Shown piece after piece: positions 1 to 11,011 of a DNA stretch of 64,000 bases. Made by a program: the position numbers and the translations under genes. Source of the DNA: Symsagittifera roscoffensis. Lineage: Eukaryota; Xenacoelomorpha; Acoela; Convolutidae. The stretch's first letter is position 1. Every line of letters starts with the position of its first letter. A model generated the notes under the pieces. The model saw nothing but the letters and a program-made list of their open reading frames with translations, was not told where the DNA came from and did not search any database. The DNA is taken from assembly GCF_963678635.1 (NCBI RefSeq), contig NC_087069.1:22476360-22540359 (forward strand), in the 5' to 3' direction.

Positions 1-680
1 TAACACATTGCCAAGTTTCCATACATTTTCGTTACTCTTGTCAGTCGTTGGATTGTGGCTATCGCGTTGCACAGGCCAAATGGCGTCCCCTTCCATTGAA
101 ACAATCCCAGCTCCCAAGCAAACCCCATTTACTCACTATCTGTTTTTCTAAGAGGTACCTGCCAAAAGGCCGACCCCAGATCAAAAATTGTGAAAAAGAC
201 TCTCAACTATTCTCGGGTTGGGATAAACATCCTTCACCGTGACGGAGCTCAGATATCGAAAATCACAACAAAATCTCAGTTGACCTTCTTTCTTTTTTGC
301 CATCACTACTCCCCACGCCCATGGTTTTTTGTATGGTTCTATGCCATACTCCAGTGGCGTTTCTATTTTTTTTCTACATGCAGCCAATTTTTATGGGGTC
401 ATGCGCCTCGCACACTCCCTGTGCGGAACGGCTGACTACTCTTATTATATTTCAAGCTCAACGAAATTACAACATTTTATGACCGCTTTATGTCTCGAGA
501 AGACATCCTGATTCCTATTTTACACAACCTTGACGGCTTCGAGCTGTTGGTCCGTTGCTTTCCCTCTTAAATGTTCAGTTTCTGGTAGTAGTGAATTATC
601 TAATTCCAATTCCTCTGGAGTCGGGCTTTCTGGAACAATCAAATAGCTCCACAGTTCATCGTCAGTTCCTAACATAAATG
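1..680 (-). pseudogene. Ty3/gypsy reverse transcriptase fragment
   Basis: The minus strand encodes the N-terminal part of a Ty3/gypsy reverse transcriptase, which copies element RNA into DNA in the capsid. Between 387 and 181 one reads PYKKPWAWGVVMAKKKEG followed by QLRFCCDFRYLSSVTVKDVY, the family block around the fingers/palm junction (usual form: SPWASPVVLVKKKDG, RFCVDYRKLN, DAYPLPRI). Further pieces are readable in other frames: an acidic linker between about 680 and 530, and nearer position 1 a frameshifted block resembling QWKxMPFGLCNAxATFQ. In-frame stops and shifts near 181 and 430-520 make it non-functional. The polymerase YxDD motif would lie off the left edge. The protease fragment of the same element lies upstream in transcription at 1,251-1,561. 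Family call is firm; clade is not resolved. Confidence 0.85.
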
Positions 681-1250
681 AACCAATCTTAAAGATTTTT
701 TTTTCGCTTCAATCTACTCAAGATACAAATTTTGTCCTTCTGATTCGGACAACCAAGAACTTTCTACTTATGAAAGTGTTTAGTCATTTCATATCTAGTT
801 TTGATCGGCAACGCGTATCCCAGTTTCCTTCCTCTCTGGGTTGTGATTGGTATATCAAGAGTATTCAACATGACACTGACGCAGAGGCCGTTCTTGGTGA
901 TGGAGATTAATCTTCCTAAAATAGCAGCACTTTGATTATTTGGATTTGGTACTACAAATTCCTGCTGCTTATTATCACTGAGCTCATTTTAGTTCTTCTT
1001 TTTCAAGCATACAATTGCAACCTCAAAAGCTTTTGAACTCACGCTCCTATTCTGGAAAATTGGCGCTTTGCACTTCATTGTCATTTTCAAATTCACTGTT
1101 TTTTTCTACGTACTTCGTTTCCGGATTTCAAATCCCGAACATCGCATTGTTAAGGTCAATCGCCAATTAAAGTTTCTGATGAAATCCCTGCCTTAAATGA
1201 ATTGATCCGACACTTCTACATTTTTCACTACAAGAAAGCTCATCCACAGT

Positions 1251-1561
1251 TTGCCTTTCCCCAGATTTAATGGTATTATCGGTGTTTTGCCAAGGACCCT
1301 TAGCTCCCCTTTGTTTGCAGCTGACAGTCAAATTCTAGAGATTATTAGGTCTTCTTTGTCAAATCCCAACCGTCTCAATTTTTCTATTGGTATCACAATC
1401 AAGACAACTCCCGTAATAAGTAGCCCGTTCAAAGGTGTCTTTTTTCCATTTAAATCCAATACATGTGCGGGCACGTATACTTCTGCTCCCAAATGCATGG
1501 CCTCTTCCTTCAGCATGGTGCAATGTCCAATCGATCTCATTTTGAGTTCTTCTTGACCCAC
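1251..1561 (-). pseudogene. Ty3/gypsy aspartic protease fragment
   Basis: A minus-strand frame reads VYVPAHVLDLNGKKTPLNG and then LLITGVVLIVIPIEKLRRLG, continuing past the strict ORF into a segment with NKGELRVLGKTPIIPLNLG. This is the layout of a retroviral-type aspartic protease that matures Gag-Pol: beta strands, then the active-site DTGAxxSVI, then the flap. Here the site reads ITGVVLIVI, so the catalytic Asp is lost (D to I) and the copy is inactive. It sits between the gag/zinc-knuckle region (higher coordinates) and the RT fragment (lower coordinates), the correct order for a minus-strand gypsy element. The 680-1,250 interval between protease and RT shows no intact frame that I can assign. 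Confidence 0.65.
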
Positions 1562-1563
1562 GA

Positions 1564-2060
1564 AGAACTGGCCGGCCAGGTCATCACCGCACTTGTCATC
1601 ATCTTTGTATGGATATTCGGTATAACTGATGTCTATTTTTATCGATTTTCCTCAGTAATGCTCTGATCGCACTCGAAGGAGTATGCGGGATGATGCAAAG
1701 GGTCCGCATATACGTCCAATGGCATCAGTGTTTGGTCACTTGGTTCGCCAGATTTCTCATTACTTCGTGTCCACTTACATTGATTATTGATATTACTGTC
1801 GCCCCTATCTTCGTGATTGCGAAAGGTTGTCGAGTTTCCAATTTCAAGGCATTGTAATTGTCTCTGATCTTTGGTTGGATTGTCGCTTATTTCTGGCTCG
1901 GCTATTGCATGTCTTCGCTGTCTTTACCTTCGCTGTCTTTCTATTTCCTGTCTGAATCTCTGTTCGAATTGCTTTGTTGCCAATACTTGTTTTAATATAT
2001 CTATTGCATCCGTTGCTGCTTTCTGACTATTTATCTCCACTGTACTCTTAGCTTCTGCCC
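1564..2060 (-). pseudogene. Gypsy gag linker region, copy 1
   Basis: This is the homologue of the 6,440-6,881 open frame in copy 2, here interrupted by stops. It encodes a charged, Arg/Gln-rich stretch (ERQRRERQRR-like, partly coiled-coil-like), followed by an acidic, hydrophilic tail. It lies between the zinc knuckle at 2,232-2,273 and the protease fragment, as expected for the gag/pol connector of a minus-strand Ty3/gypsy element. I assign no specific function beyond gag-derived. Confidence 0.5.
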
Positions 2061-2231
2061 CTTTGGTTTCTTTCGGTCACCGCTTTCACAGATTTCGTCA
2101 ACAGCTCATCCTTTATCACGTCCTTGTTCCGCCGCTCCCTTTCAGCCTGTCGGATTCTGGTATTTTGCATAGCCGCTAGCACTAACTTGTGTTTATTGGT
2201 TTTTATTCTTTATTGCTTCCCAAAACAGAGG

Positions 2232-2273
2232 ACAACCCATTCTGAAGTGAACTTCCTGGCTGCAGAAAAAACA
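2232..2273 (-). other. CCHC zinc knuckle of gypsy Gag, copy 1
   Basis: The minus strand reads CFFCSQEVHFRMGC, a perfect C-x2-C-x4-H-x4-C retroviral zinc knuckle, the nucleocapsid motif that binds genomic RNA. The first Cys codon is at 2,271-2,273, the His at 2,247-2,249 and the last Cys at 2,232-2,234. It sits between a Gln/Ser-rich gag region (2,294-2,584) and the charged linker. This motif confirms that the duplicated block is gag. Confidence 0.8.
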
Positions 2274-2293
2274 TATCGCGCCAATCTTGATTA

Positions 2294-2890
2294 TTAAGCC
2301 ACTGTAAAATTCATGTTCTTCCATCTGGTCCATGTCTTATTCATTGGTGCATAACCCAGGCTTTTCATGCCTTGTTTGTAATAAAGGGCAGTCCGACGAG
2401 CTGCATTTGCCCACATCGTCTCTCGGCTTGTACCCCATCGACTTTGTTGCTGGCTGCCCCCCTGAAGATTTCGATTGTCCGAAACTGAATACTTCTTCGA
2501 TTTCATTAACATGTATTCTCTAGGTTGCTGCCTCATCTCGCTTGACTCGAGTGTCCTGTTCATCATTTCCCAAGTGTTTGCCAATGTCTTTGCATCTGGT
2601 GCAACACTCGTGAGTGGTTTTGATTCCCTAGGTAATTTTGTTGAATTTGACGCGCGTTATTTTTTTGCTCTTTTTACCATCTCTGATCCTCCTATGATAT
2701 GAGCTAATGGAGTGTATTCTTGTTTCTAGCGATGCGGTTTCCCAAAGCCCAACCTTGTTCCGGGTTGTTTCACTGTTTCCTCTGGTACTGTTTTATCTTG
2801 TTTAATAAAGTATCTCCCGAGAGCATCCAAATTAGATTGTATGGTGCAGGAACCCTCTGCTGGTTCTCTGCGCATCGTGTTCATTCTAGT
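2294..2890 (-). pseudogene. Gypsy gag region upstream of zinc knuckle, copy 1
   Basis: Minus-strand frames read a hydrophilic, Gln/Arg/Ser-rich protein (EMRQQPREYMLMKSKKYS, then QGGSQQQSRW) running into an Ala/Lys-rich stretch just before the zinc knuckle. A further piece with the same character extends to about 2,890 behind one stop. Its position and composition fit the C-terminal capsid/nucleocapsid part of a Ty3/gypsy Gag. Stops and shifts are present and no capsid fold can be claimed from sequence alone. Confidence 0.5.
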
Positions 2891-3541
2891 TTCCAGAATC
2901 CAGGGCTTCTAGTTTACGGTTTCACACCGTCTTTTCATCTCTCCCATATCCTTTTTGATCAACTTCTACCGTTCAATGTCAGTCGTTGTTTCTATTCTTT
3001 CAGCCATCTGTTGTAACTTCTCCCCTGTTGCTCTTGCTAAGGTGAAGTAATTATCAAGATTATCGTTCATAATATGTCGAACCTCTCTTTTCATTTCCTA
3101 TCTGTCTTTCTTGCTGATCCTGAGCTTTTTGTCCGTCTGTTCTAATTTTAGCATCAAGTCTCCTAAACCCACCGGCGGAAATTTCGGTTCTGTTACAGGC
3201 CTTGCTGAGTGACCCGCTGTCTTCTCCATGGACCCCATGCTCTGTTCCCCTCCTTCGCCGACATCCGTTGTTGCGGCGGAAACCTTTCCAAAGTCTTGCC
3301 TTTGTCAGTCCCTGTGGTCACCTCTTTTTTATCCATTGGGCTTATCCTCGCCATAGCTGCATTTCTCTATGTGAAGGATGTCCTCTTTGTTTCATTCTGT
3401 GAATGATTCTACCGGTCCAATTGTTTCCAGTGATTTGCAGTGACCTCGCTTCCATTGCCTATTGGTGAGAACTCAATTTTCTTTGTTCTTCAACATTCGG
3501 CACTGGCATCAATTTTGTCGTTTTCTTTTCGAATTATTTAA

Positions 3542-4262
3542 CCTTCCCAGGACTCAAGTGTTGGAACAATTATTTTACCTGCCTGGATTCAAGTGTTGGA
3601 ACATAAAATTTGCCTTCCCAGTACTCAAATGTTGGGAGTCTTAATTTGCTTTCCCAGGACTAAAGCAATGGGGCACTTCATTTGCCTTCCCAGCACCAAG
3701 TGTTGGGACACTTAGTTTGCCTTCCCAGGACCAAGTGTTGGGGAAAAAATTTGCCTTCCCAGGACTCAATTGTTGGGACGCCTAATTTACCTTCCCAGAA
3801 CTCAAGCGTTGAGACACTTCAATTGCCTTCCCAGGACCAAGTGTTGGGACACTTAATTTGCCTTTCCAGGACCAAGTGTTGGGACAATTTATTTGCCTTC
3901 CCAGGACTCAAGTGTTGGGAAACTTATTTTACCTGCCCTGGATTCAAGTCTTGGGACAAAAATTTTGCTTTTCCAGGACTCAAGTGTTGGGATGCTTAAT
4001 TTGCCTTCCCAGGACTCAAGCATTGGGACACTTTTTTTGCCTTCCCAGGATTGAGTGTTGGGACACTTAATTTAACTTCCCAGGAATCAAGTTTTGAGAC
4101 AAAAAATGTGCCTTCCCAGGCCTCAAGTGTTGGGACGCTTAATTTACCTTCCCAGCACCCAAGCGTTGGGACACTTCAATTGCCTTCCGGGACTCAAGTG
4201 TTGGAACACTCAATTTGCCTTCACAGAACTCAAGTGATAGAACACTTATTTTTCCCTCCCAT
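3542..4262. repeat. 36-bp minisatellite, copy 1 (about 20 units)
   Basis: About 20 imperfect tandem units of 34-37 bp occur here. The plus-strand core is CTTCCCAGGACTCAAGTGTT followed by GGGACACTTAATTTGC. Units differ by substitutions and 1-3 bp indels, so every reading frame is broken and the short ORFs here are by-products. On the element's strand it lies between the gag start (5,313) and the downstream gag region. Confidence 0.95.
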
Positions 4263-5124
4263 AAATGTCTCAGGAAATCGTTTTTTATGACCCTACCTCC
4301 AAGATTCCTATCAGAAATCACCCGAGTTTCAATAAAGTGTCCTGCCTCCCCTCAATCAACTATAAGGGAAAAGTCAGATCGGATTTCCCATATCAGGCTA
4401 TGATTGAAAATTGCTTAAAATTTCACCTTACTTGTCAAAAATGTACCAATTCTTCTTGAAAAACTCCCAGTAAAAACTCAAAGTCTGCTACAATATTTTC
4501 TACAAAAATTTCTGTAAAAAAAATTTCTCAGAAAAATAATAAATTCTTTGATTCAAGTTTGACGAATCGTTTTTTCAGAAAAGTTTGTATGGTACCTGGT
4601 TGTCACGCGTTGTTTCCCAACTATCGTTGACGTAGTGTTTTTACCTCATGAGTTTCTAATGAAAATGTCTATTTTTCATCCATCCACCCAATCCGGCAGA
4701 CCTCCTATTTCACTTCGAGTTTACCATGGGGTACCTTAGCGTTCCTATACTTGTTTTGAGTCTTTATCGTGGTTTAGTCTGATTATTGTTCTTATAACGT
4801 AACCAAATCGACAACGCCGATTATATGATTACAGTTACAAGACCCCCTTTTTCCAATTTCCAACCACAACCCTTTATTTTACCCAACCCTGTCTAACCAC
4901 CTCCTCTCTAGACCCCTACTTAAGCCTAAAAACACTTTAAGGGCGATGGGTGCTAAACACTCAAGAGAAAATTCGTAGAACCTGTTTCCAAGCTCTGCTC
5001 AAGTAAAAACTTTTCCTCAAAAAATGTGGGGTACCGCTTATTCAATTTTAAATCGATCTCTTATGGTGTCAAACTGATTTCAACGATACCCATTTGACCA
5101 AACAGCACACCCCGGTGACCCCGT

Positions 5125-5313
5125 CTAGTTGTCACCTTGCTTTGGTCGCATTAATGGTTGTCTCTTCCCAGTAGCGTGATCTCTTGATTCCCAGATCTGT
5201 CCTCCAAACCACCTTGCAATCCGTCTGGTCACCTCTTCCTGTGAAGTCTCCCAGTGGTTCTCCAAGTTTGCAATGCTATCTGAAAACCTTTTCAACGCCC
5301 CGAATTCGGGCAC
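5125..5313 (-). pseudogene. Possible gypsy gag N-terminus, copy 1
   Basis: A 62-codon minus-strand frame begins PEFGALKRFSDSIANLENHW and continues with TSQEEVTRRIARWFGGQ. A short peptide of this type, with a P-x-F-x2-L-x2-F start, resembles the opening of some Ty3/gypsy Gag proteins, where it precedes the capsid. It ends at a stop after PKQGDN. The minisatellite lies downstream and no capsid-length frame follows. The same frame is longer (94 codons) in copy 2. The Gag assignment rests mainly on position. Confidence 0.35.
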
Positions 5314-5987
5314 TTGCTAAATACTTGCTGTTTTGATCGAAACGATCGGTCTTATCATAAACCAATTTAAGTATACTATCAAGAATTATAAAAATCTGAT
5401 CCAACTAAACTGGAAATCGAAGTCAATGTTCATTTTCATTTTTTATGGTTTTTTCCTCCTTTTTCATTCCTTTTTTCTTTTTTTTTGTTTCGCTTTTTGT
5501 CTTTTACCCATTTTTTGTTCCTCTAGTGGCTCCCCATACTCGGTTAACTAGGCCTCAAATCAGAAAACACATTGAAAAATTTTCAGCAGTTTACTTAAAC
5601 AGCTATCACGGTACGACCAGAAGGTGGATACGTTCCAGTTGAACCGTACCACCGGTACTCTAGAATGGGCATTTAACCCGGAGCTGCGTCAAGTGCGCTT
5701 CATCCCGTAGTCTTGATGTCGTAGAACACACATGAGCGCCATAAAAACACTATAAAACAGTCAACCACTTATGTTACATTTTAGAGTTAGAAAGAAAAAC
5801 CTAATTACCAATAGCTCAAGGATCAGGGACACTATATTTTGTGCTTTTATACCTGAGTCAGTCGGAGCTTATTCGGTTCGCTTAAGGCTTGAGACTACAA
5901 GATCGTGTTATAGCTTAAAGGCCGCTAAAAAAACGCCGTTAAAAACAGGGCTGAAATAGAATATAAGTTTTTTTTCGACAGTGAACC

Positions 5988-6012
5988 TTTGATCCATATC
6001 AGATGGATCAAA
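5988..6012. repeat. Perfect 10-bp hairpin, copy 1
   Basis: The arms are TTTGATCCAT (5,988-5,997) and ATGGATCAAA (6,003-6,012) with a 5-base ATCAG loop. The hairpin is preserved in copy 2. Confidence 0.85.
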
Positions 6013-6177
6013 CTAAAACCCGCCTTGTCTCAACATAATGCTGTAAAAAACGTTCAAGAAATTAAATTCGTTACTCATATATCGATATGACTCTCGACTC
6101 AAGCAAATAAATTAATTGAGATAACTCTAAAAGTTACAATTAATTAGTTTTAACTAAGTAGTTTTGTTTTCTGAACC

Positions 6178-6209
6178 ATTGGGCAGCTTGAATCATCTAG
6201 CTGCCCAAT
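6178..6209. repeat. Perfect 11-bp hairpin, copy 1
   Basis: The arms are ATTGGGCAGCT (6,178-6,188) and AGCTGCCCAAT (6,199-6,209) around a 10-base spacer. It lies near the right end of the duplicated unit and is preserved in copy 2. Confidence 0.9.
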
Positions 6210-6439
6210 CAAGGCTCATTCTTGCCCAGCGAAGGAACCCTCGTAGGATTTTGCGATGCCCTCTGTCAGGAAAAAGACAGCTCTACTCGAATTGATGATT
6301 TCCGATTTCAATAAAACTGCGAACAGCAACTTCATTCTAGCACAATTTTTATCTACTTTCCCGCAATTCTGATTAACTCATTTTGAGTTCTTCTTGACCC
6401 ACGAAGAACTGGCCGGCCAGGTCATCACCGCACTTGTCA

Positions 6440-6881
6440 TCATCTTTGTATGGATATTCGGTATAACTGATGTCTATTTTTATCGATTTTCCTCAGTAAT
6501 GCTCTGATCGCACTCGAAGGAGTATGCGGGATGATGCAAAGGGTCCGCATATACGTCCAATGGCATCGGTGTTTGGTCACTTGGTTCGCCAGATTTCTCC
6601 TTACTTCGTGTCCAATTACATTGATTATTGATATTACTGTCGCCCCTATCTTCGTGATTGCGAAAGGTTGTCGAGTTTCCAATTTCAAGGCATTGTAATT
6701 GTCTCTGATCTTTGGTTGGATTGTCGCTTATTTCTGGCTCGGCTATTGCATGTCTTCGCTGTCTTTCCCTTCGTTGTCTTTCTATTTCCTGTCTGAATCT
6801 CTGTTCGAATTGCTTTGTTGCCAATACTTGTTTTAATATATCTATTGCATCCGTTGCTGCTTTCTGACTATTTATCTCCAC
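6440..6881 (-). pseudogene. Gypsy gag linker region, copy 2
   Basis: The copy-2 version is open for 133 codons (6,480-6,881) with an overlapping frame to 6,440. It begins MEINSQKAATDAIDILKQVL, then a basic Gln/Arg block (QRFRQEIERQRRERQRR) that looks coiled-coil-like, then an Asn/Asp-rich hydrophilic tail with SGEPSDQTPMPLDVYADPLH. This is probably the Gag C-terminal extension after the zinc knuckle. The downstream protease and RT are absent from this copy, so no polyprotein can be made. The function is not recognisable on its own. Confidence 0.5.
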
Positions 6882-7072
6882 TGTACTCTTGGCTTCTGCC
6901 CCTTTGGTTTCTTTCGGTCACCGCTTTCACAGATTTCGTCAACAGTTCATCCTTTATCACGTCCTTGTTCCGCCGCTCACTTTCAGCCTGTCGGATTCTG
7001 GTATTTTGCACAGCCGCTAGCGTTAACTTGTGTTTAGTGGTTTTTATTCTTTACTGCTTCCCAAAACAGAGG

Positions 7073-7114
7073 ACAACCCATTCTGAAGTGAACTTCCTGG
7101 CTGCAGAAAAAACA
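7073..7114 (-). other. CCHC zinc knuckle of gypsy Gag, copy 2
   Basis: This has the same C-x2-C-x4-H-x4-C motif as 2,232-2,273, shifted by 4,841 bp, with identical codons for the metal ligands. Confidence 0.8.
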
Positions 7115-7134
7115 TATCGCGCCAATCTTGATTA

Positions 7135-7690
7135 TTAAGCCACTGTAAAATTCATGTTCTTCCATCTGGTCCATGTCTTATTCATTGGTGCATAACCCAG
7201 GCTTTTCATGCCTTGTTTGTACCCCATCGACTTTGTTGCTGGCTGCCCCCCTGAAGATTTCGATTGTCCGAAACTGAATACTTCTTCGATTTCATTAACA
7301 TGTATTCTCTAGGTTGCTGCCTCATCTCGCTTGACTCCGTGTTTCTCGTGAAAAAGCTTCGAGTGTACTGTTCATCATTTCCCAAGTGTTTGCCAATGTC
7401 TTCGCATCTGGTGCAACACTCGTGAGTGCTTTTGGTTCCCTAGGTACTTTTGTTGAATTTGACGCGCGTTATTTTTTTGCTCTTTTTACCATCTCTGATC
7501 CTCCTATGATATGAGCTAATGGAGTGTATTCTTATTTCTAGCGATGCGGTTTCCCAAAGCCCAACCTTGTTCCGGGTTGTTTCACTGTTTTCTCTGGTAC
7601 TGTTTTATCTTGTTTAATATAGTATCTCCCGAGAGTATCCAAATTAGATTGTATGGTGCAGGAACCCTCTGCTGGATCTCTGCGCATCGT
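7135..7690 (-). pseudogene. Gypsy gag region upstream of zinc knuckle, copy 2
   Basis: This is the counterpart of 2,294-2,890. It is further damaged by the 51-bp deletion near 7,219 and the 23-bp insertion near 7,340, so the Gln-rich segment is shortened and shifted. No intact frame longer than a few dozen codons remains on the element's strand. Confidence 0.5.
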
Positions 7691-8352
7691 GTTCATTCTA
7701 GTTTCCAGAATCCAGGGCTTCTAGTTTACGGTTTCATACCGTCTTTTCATCTCTCCCATATCCTTTTTGATCAACTTCTACCGTTCAATATCAGTCGTTG
7801 TTTCTATTCTTTCAGCCATCTGTTGTAACTTCTCCCCTGTTGCTCTTGCTAAGGTGAAGTAATTATCAAGATTATTGTTCATAATATGTCGAACCTCTCG
7901 TTTCATTTCCTACCTGTCTTTCTTGCTGATCCTGAGCTTTTTGTCCCTCTGTTCTAATTTTAGCATCAAGTCTCCTAAATCCACCGGCGGAAATTTCGGT
8001 TCTGTTACAGGCCTTGCTGAGTGACCCGCTGTCTTCTCCATGGACCCCATGCCCTGTTCCCCTCTTTCGCCGACATCCGTTGTTGCGGCGGAAACCTTTC
8101 CAAAGTCTTGCCTTTGTCAGTCCCTGTGGTCACCTCTTTTTTATCCATTGGGCTTATCCTCGCCATAGCTGCAATTCTCTATGTGAAGGATGTCCTCTTT
8201 GTTTCATTCTGTGAATGATTCTTCCGGTCCAATTGTTTCCAGTAATTTGCAGTGACCTCGCTTCCATTGCCTATTGGTGAGAACTCATTTTTCTTTGTTC
8301 TTCAACATTCGGCACTGGCATCAATTTTGTCGTTTTCTTTTCGAATTATTTA

Positions 8353-9074
8353 ACCTTCCCAGGACTCAAGTGTTGGAACAATTATTTTACCTGCCCTGGA
8401 TTCAAGTGTTGGGACATAAAATTTGCCTTCCCAGTACTCAAATGTTGGGAGTCTTAATTTGCTTTCCCAGGACTAAATCAATGGGGCACTTCATTTGCCT
8501 TCCCAGCACCAAGTGTTGGGACACTTAGTTTGCCTTCCCAGGACCAAGTGTTGGGGAAAAAATTTGCCTTCCCAGGACTCAATTGTTGGTACACCTAATT
8601 TACCTTCCCAGAACTCAAGCGTTGAGACACTTCAATTGCCTTATCAGGACCAAGTGTTGGGACACTTATTTTGCCTTTCCAGGACCAAGTGTTGGGACAA
8701 TTTATTTACCTTCCCAGGACTCAAGTGTTGGGAAACTTATTTTACCTGCCCTGGATTCAAGTGTTGGGACAAAAATTTTGCGTTTCCAGAACTCAAGTGT
8801 TGGGATGCTTAATTTGCCTTCCCAGGACTCAAGCATTGGGACACTTTTTTTGCCTTCCCAGGATTGAGTGTTGGGACACTTAATTTAACTTCCCAGGAAT
8901 CAAGTGTTGAGACAAAAATTGTGCCTTCCCAGGCCTCAAGTGTTGGGACGCTTAATTTACCTTCCCAGCACTCAAGCGTTGGGACACTTCAATTGCCTTC
9001 CGGGACTCAAGTGTTGGAACACTCAATTTGCCTTCACAGAACTCAAGTGATGGAACACTTATTTTTCCCTCCGA
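8353..9074. repeat. 36-bp minisatellite, copy 2 (about 20 units)
   Basis: This is the same array as 3,542-4,262, with the same number and order of variant units. Only scattered substitutions distinguish the two. The array was therefore already expanded before the 4.8-kb duplication and has not changed unit number since. Confidence 0.95.
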
Positions 9075-9937
9075 GAAATGTCTCAGGAAATCGTTTTATA
9101 TGCCCCTACCTCCAAGATTCCTATCAGAAATCACCCAAGTTTCAATAAAGTGTCCTGCCTCCCCTCAATCAACTATGAGTGAAAAGTCAGATCGGATTTC
9201 CCATATCAGGCTATGATTGAAAATTGCTTAAAATTTCACCTTACTTGTCAAAAATGTACTAATTCTTCTTGAAAAACTCCCAGTAAAAACTCAAAGTCTG
9301 CTACAATATTTTCTACAAAAATTTCTGTAAAAAAAATTTCTCAGAAGAATAATAAATTCTTTGATTCAAGTTTGACGATATCGTTTTTTCAGAAAAGTTT
9401 GTATGGTATCTGGTTGTCACGCGTTGTTTCCCAACTATCGTTGATCTAGTGTATTTACCTCATGAGTTTCTAATGAAAATGTCTATTTTTCATCCATCCA
9501 CCCAATCCGGCAGACCTCCTATTTAACTTCGAGTTTACCATGGGGTACCTTAGCGTTCCTATACTTGTTTTGAGTCTTTATCGTGGTTTAGTCTGATTAT
9601 TGTTCTTATAACGTAACCAAATCGACAACGCCGATTATATGATTACAGTTACAAGACCCCCTTTTTCCAATTTCCAACCACAACCCTTTATTTTACCCAA
9701 CCCTGTCTAACCACCTCCTCTCTAGACCCCTACTTAAGCCTAAAAACACCTTAAGGGCGATGGGTGCTAAACACTCAAGAGAAAATTCGTAGAACCTGTT
9801 TCCAAGCTCTGCTCAAGTAAAAACTTTTCCTCAAAAATGTGGGGTACCGCTTATTCAATTTTAAATCGATCTCTTATGGTGTCAAACAGATTTCAACGAT
9901 ACCCATTTGACCAGACAGCACACCCCGGTGACCCCGT

Positions 9938-10222
9938 CTAGTTGTCACCTTGCTTTGGTCGCATTAATGATTGTCTCTTCCCAGTAGCGTGATCTCTTGA
10001 TTCCCAGATCTGTCCTCCAAACCACCTTGCAATCCGTCTGGTCACCTCTTCCTGTGAAGTCTCCCAGTGGTTCTCCAAGTTTGCAATGCTATCTGAAAAC
10101 CCTTTCAACGCCCCGAATTCGGGCACTTGCCAAATACTTGCTGTTTTGATCGAAACGATCGGTCTTATCATAAACCAATTTATATAAAAATCTGATCTAA
10201 CTAAACTGGAAATCGAAGTCAA
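9938..10222 (-). pseudogene. Possible gypsy gag N-terminus, copy 2
   Basis: This is the 94-codon counterpart of 5,125-5,313. The core PEFGALKGFSDSIANLENHW is conserved, and a longer open upstream part exists because a 20-odd-base segment present in copy 1 (about 5,369-5,390) is missing here. It ends at the same stop after PKQGDN. Confidence 0.35.
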
Positions 10223-10789
10223 TGTTCATTTTCATTTTTTATCGTTTTTTCCTCCTTTTTCATTCCTTTTTTCTTTTTTTTGTTTCGCTTTTTGTCTTTT
10301 ACCCATTTTTTGTTCCTCTAGTGGCTCCCCATACTCGGTTAACTAGGCCTCAACTCAGAAAAAACATTGAAAAATTTTCAGCAGTTTACTTAAACAGCTA
10401 TCACGGTACGACCAGAAGGTGGATACGTTCCAGTTGAACCGTACCACCGGTACTCTAGAATGGGCATTTAACCCGGAGCTGCGTCAAGTGCGCTTCATCC
10501 CGTAGTCTTGATGTCGTAGAACACACATGAGCGCCATAAAAACACTATAAAACAGTCAACCACTTATGTTACATATTAGAGTTAGAAAGAAAAACCTAAT
10601 TACCAATAGCTCAAGGATCAGGGACACTATATTTTGTGCTTTTATACCTGAGTCAGTCAGAGCTTATTCGGTTCGCTTAAGGCTTGATACTACAAGATCG
10701 TGTTATAGCTTAAAGGCCGCTAAAAAAAACGCCGTTAAAAACAGGGCTGGAACCTGAAGTATAACATAAGTTTTTTTCGACAGTGAACA

Positions 10790-10814
10790 TTTGATCCATA
10801 TCAGATGGATCAAA
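10790..10814. repeat. Perfect 10-bp hairpin, copy 2
   Basis: This has the same arms and ATCAG loop as 5,988-6,012. It is unchanged although flanking bases differ. Confidence 0.85.
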
Positions 10815-10979
10815 CTAAAACCCGCCTCGTCTCAACATAATGCTGTAAAAAACACTCAAGAAATTAAATTCGTTACTCACATATCGATATGACTCTCGAC
10901 TCAAGCAAATAAATTAATTGAGATAACTCTAAAAGTTACAATTAATTAGTTTTAACTAAGTAGTTTTGTTTTCTGAACC

Positions 10980-11011
10980 ATTGGGCAGCTTGAATCATCT
11001 AGCTGCCCAAT
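10980..11011. repeat. Perfect 11-bp hairpin, copy 2
   Basis: This is identical to the 6,178-6,209 hairpin and lies about 170 bp inside the right end of the duplication. Confidence 0.9.

Larger units (their letters stand above)
1538..6378. repeat. Tandem duplication, copy 1 (gypsy 5' part)
   Basis: This stretch of about 4.84 kb is repeated head to tail at 6,379-11,180 with high identity over its whole length. The left edge is the shared string CTCATTTTGAGTTC (about 1,535 and 6,376). Copy 1 is continuous with gypsy protease/RT on its left; copy 2 is not. The breakpoint is therefore inside the element, not at an LTR. Copy 1 keeps a 51-bp segment (about 2,380-2,431) that copy 2 lacks. Confidence 0.9.

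Noticed and set aside
3542-4262. CRISPR-like regular repeats
   Set aside because: Units are contiguous with no unique spacers, and the context is a eukaryotic retroelement.
3682-4290. Several ORFs of 60-105 codons with LPSQDSSVGT-type repeats (also 8,495-9,148)
   Set aside because: They are translations of the 36-bp minisatellite in several frames at once. Units vary by 1-3 bp, so no frame is preserved.
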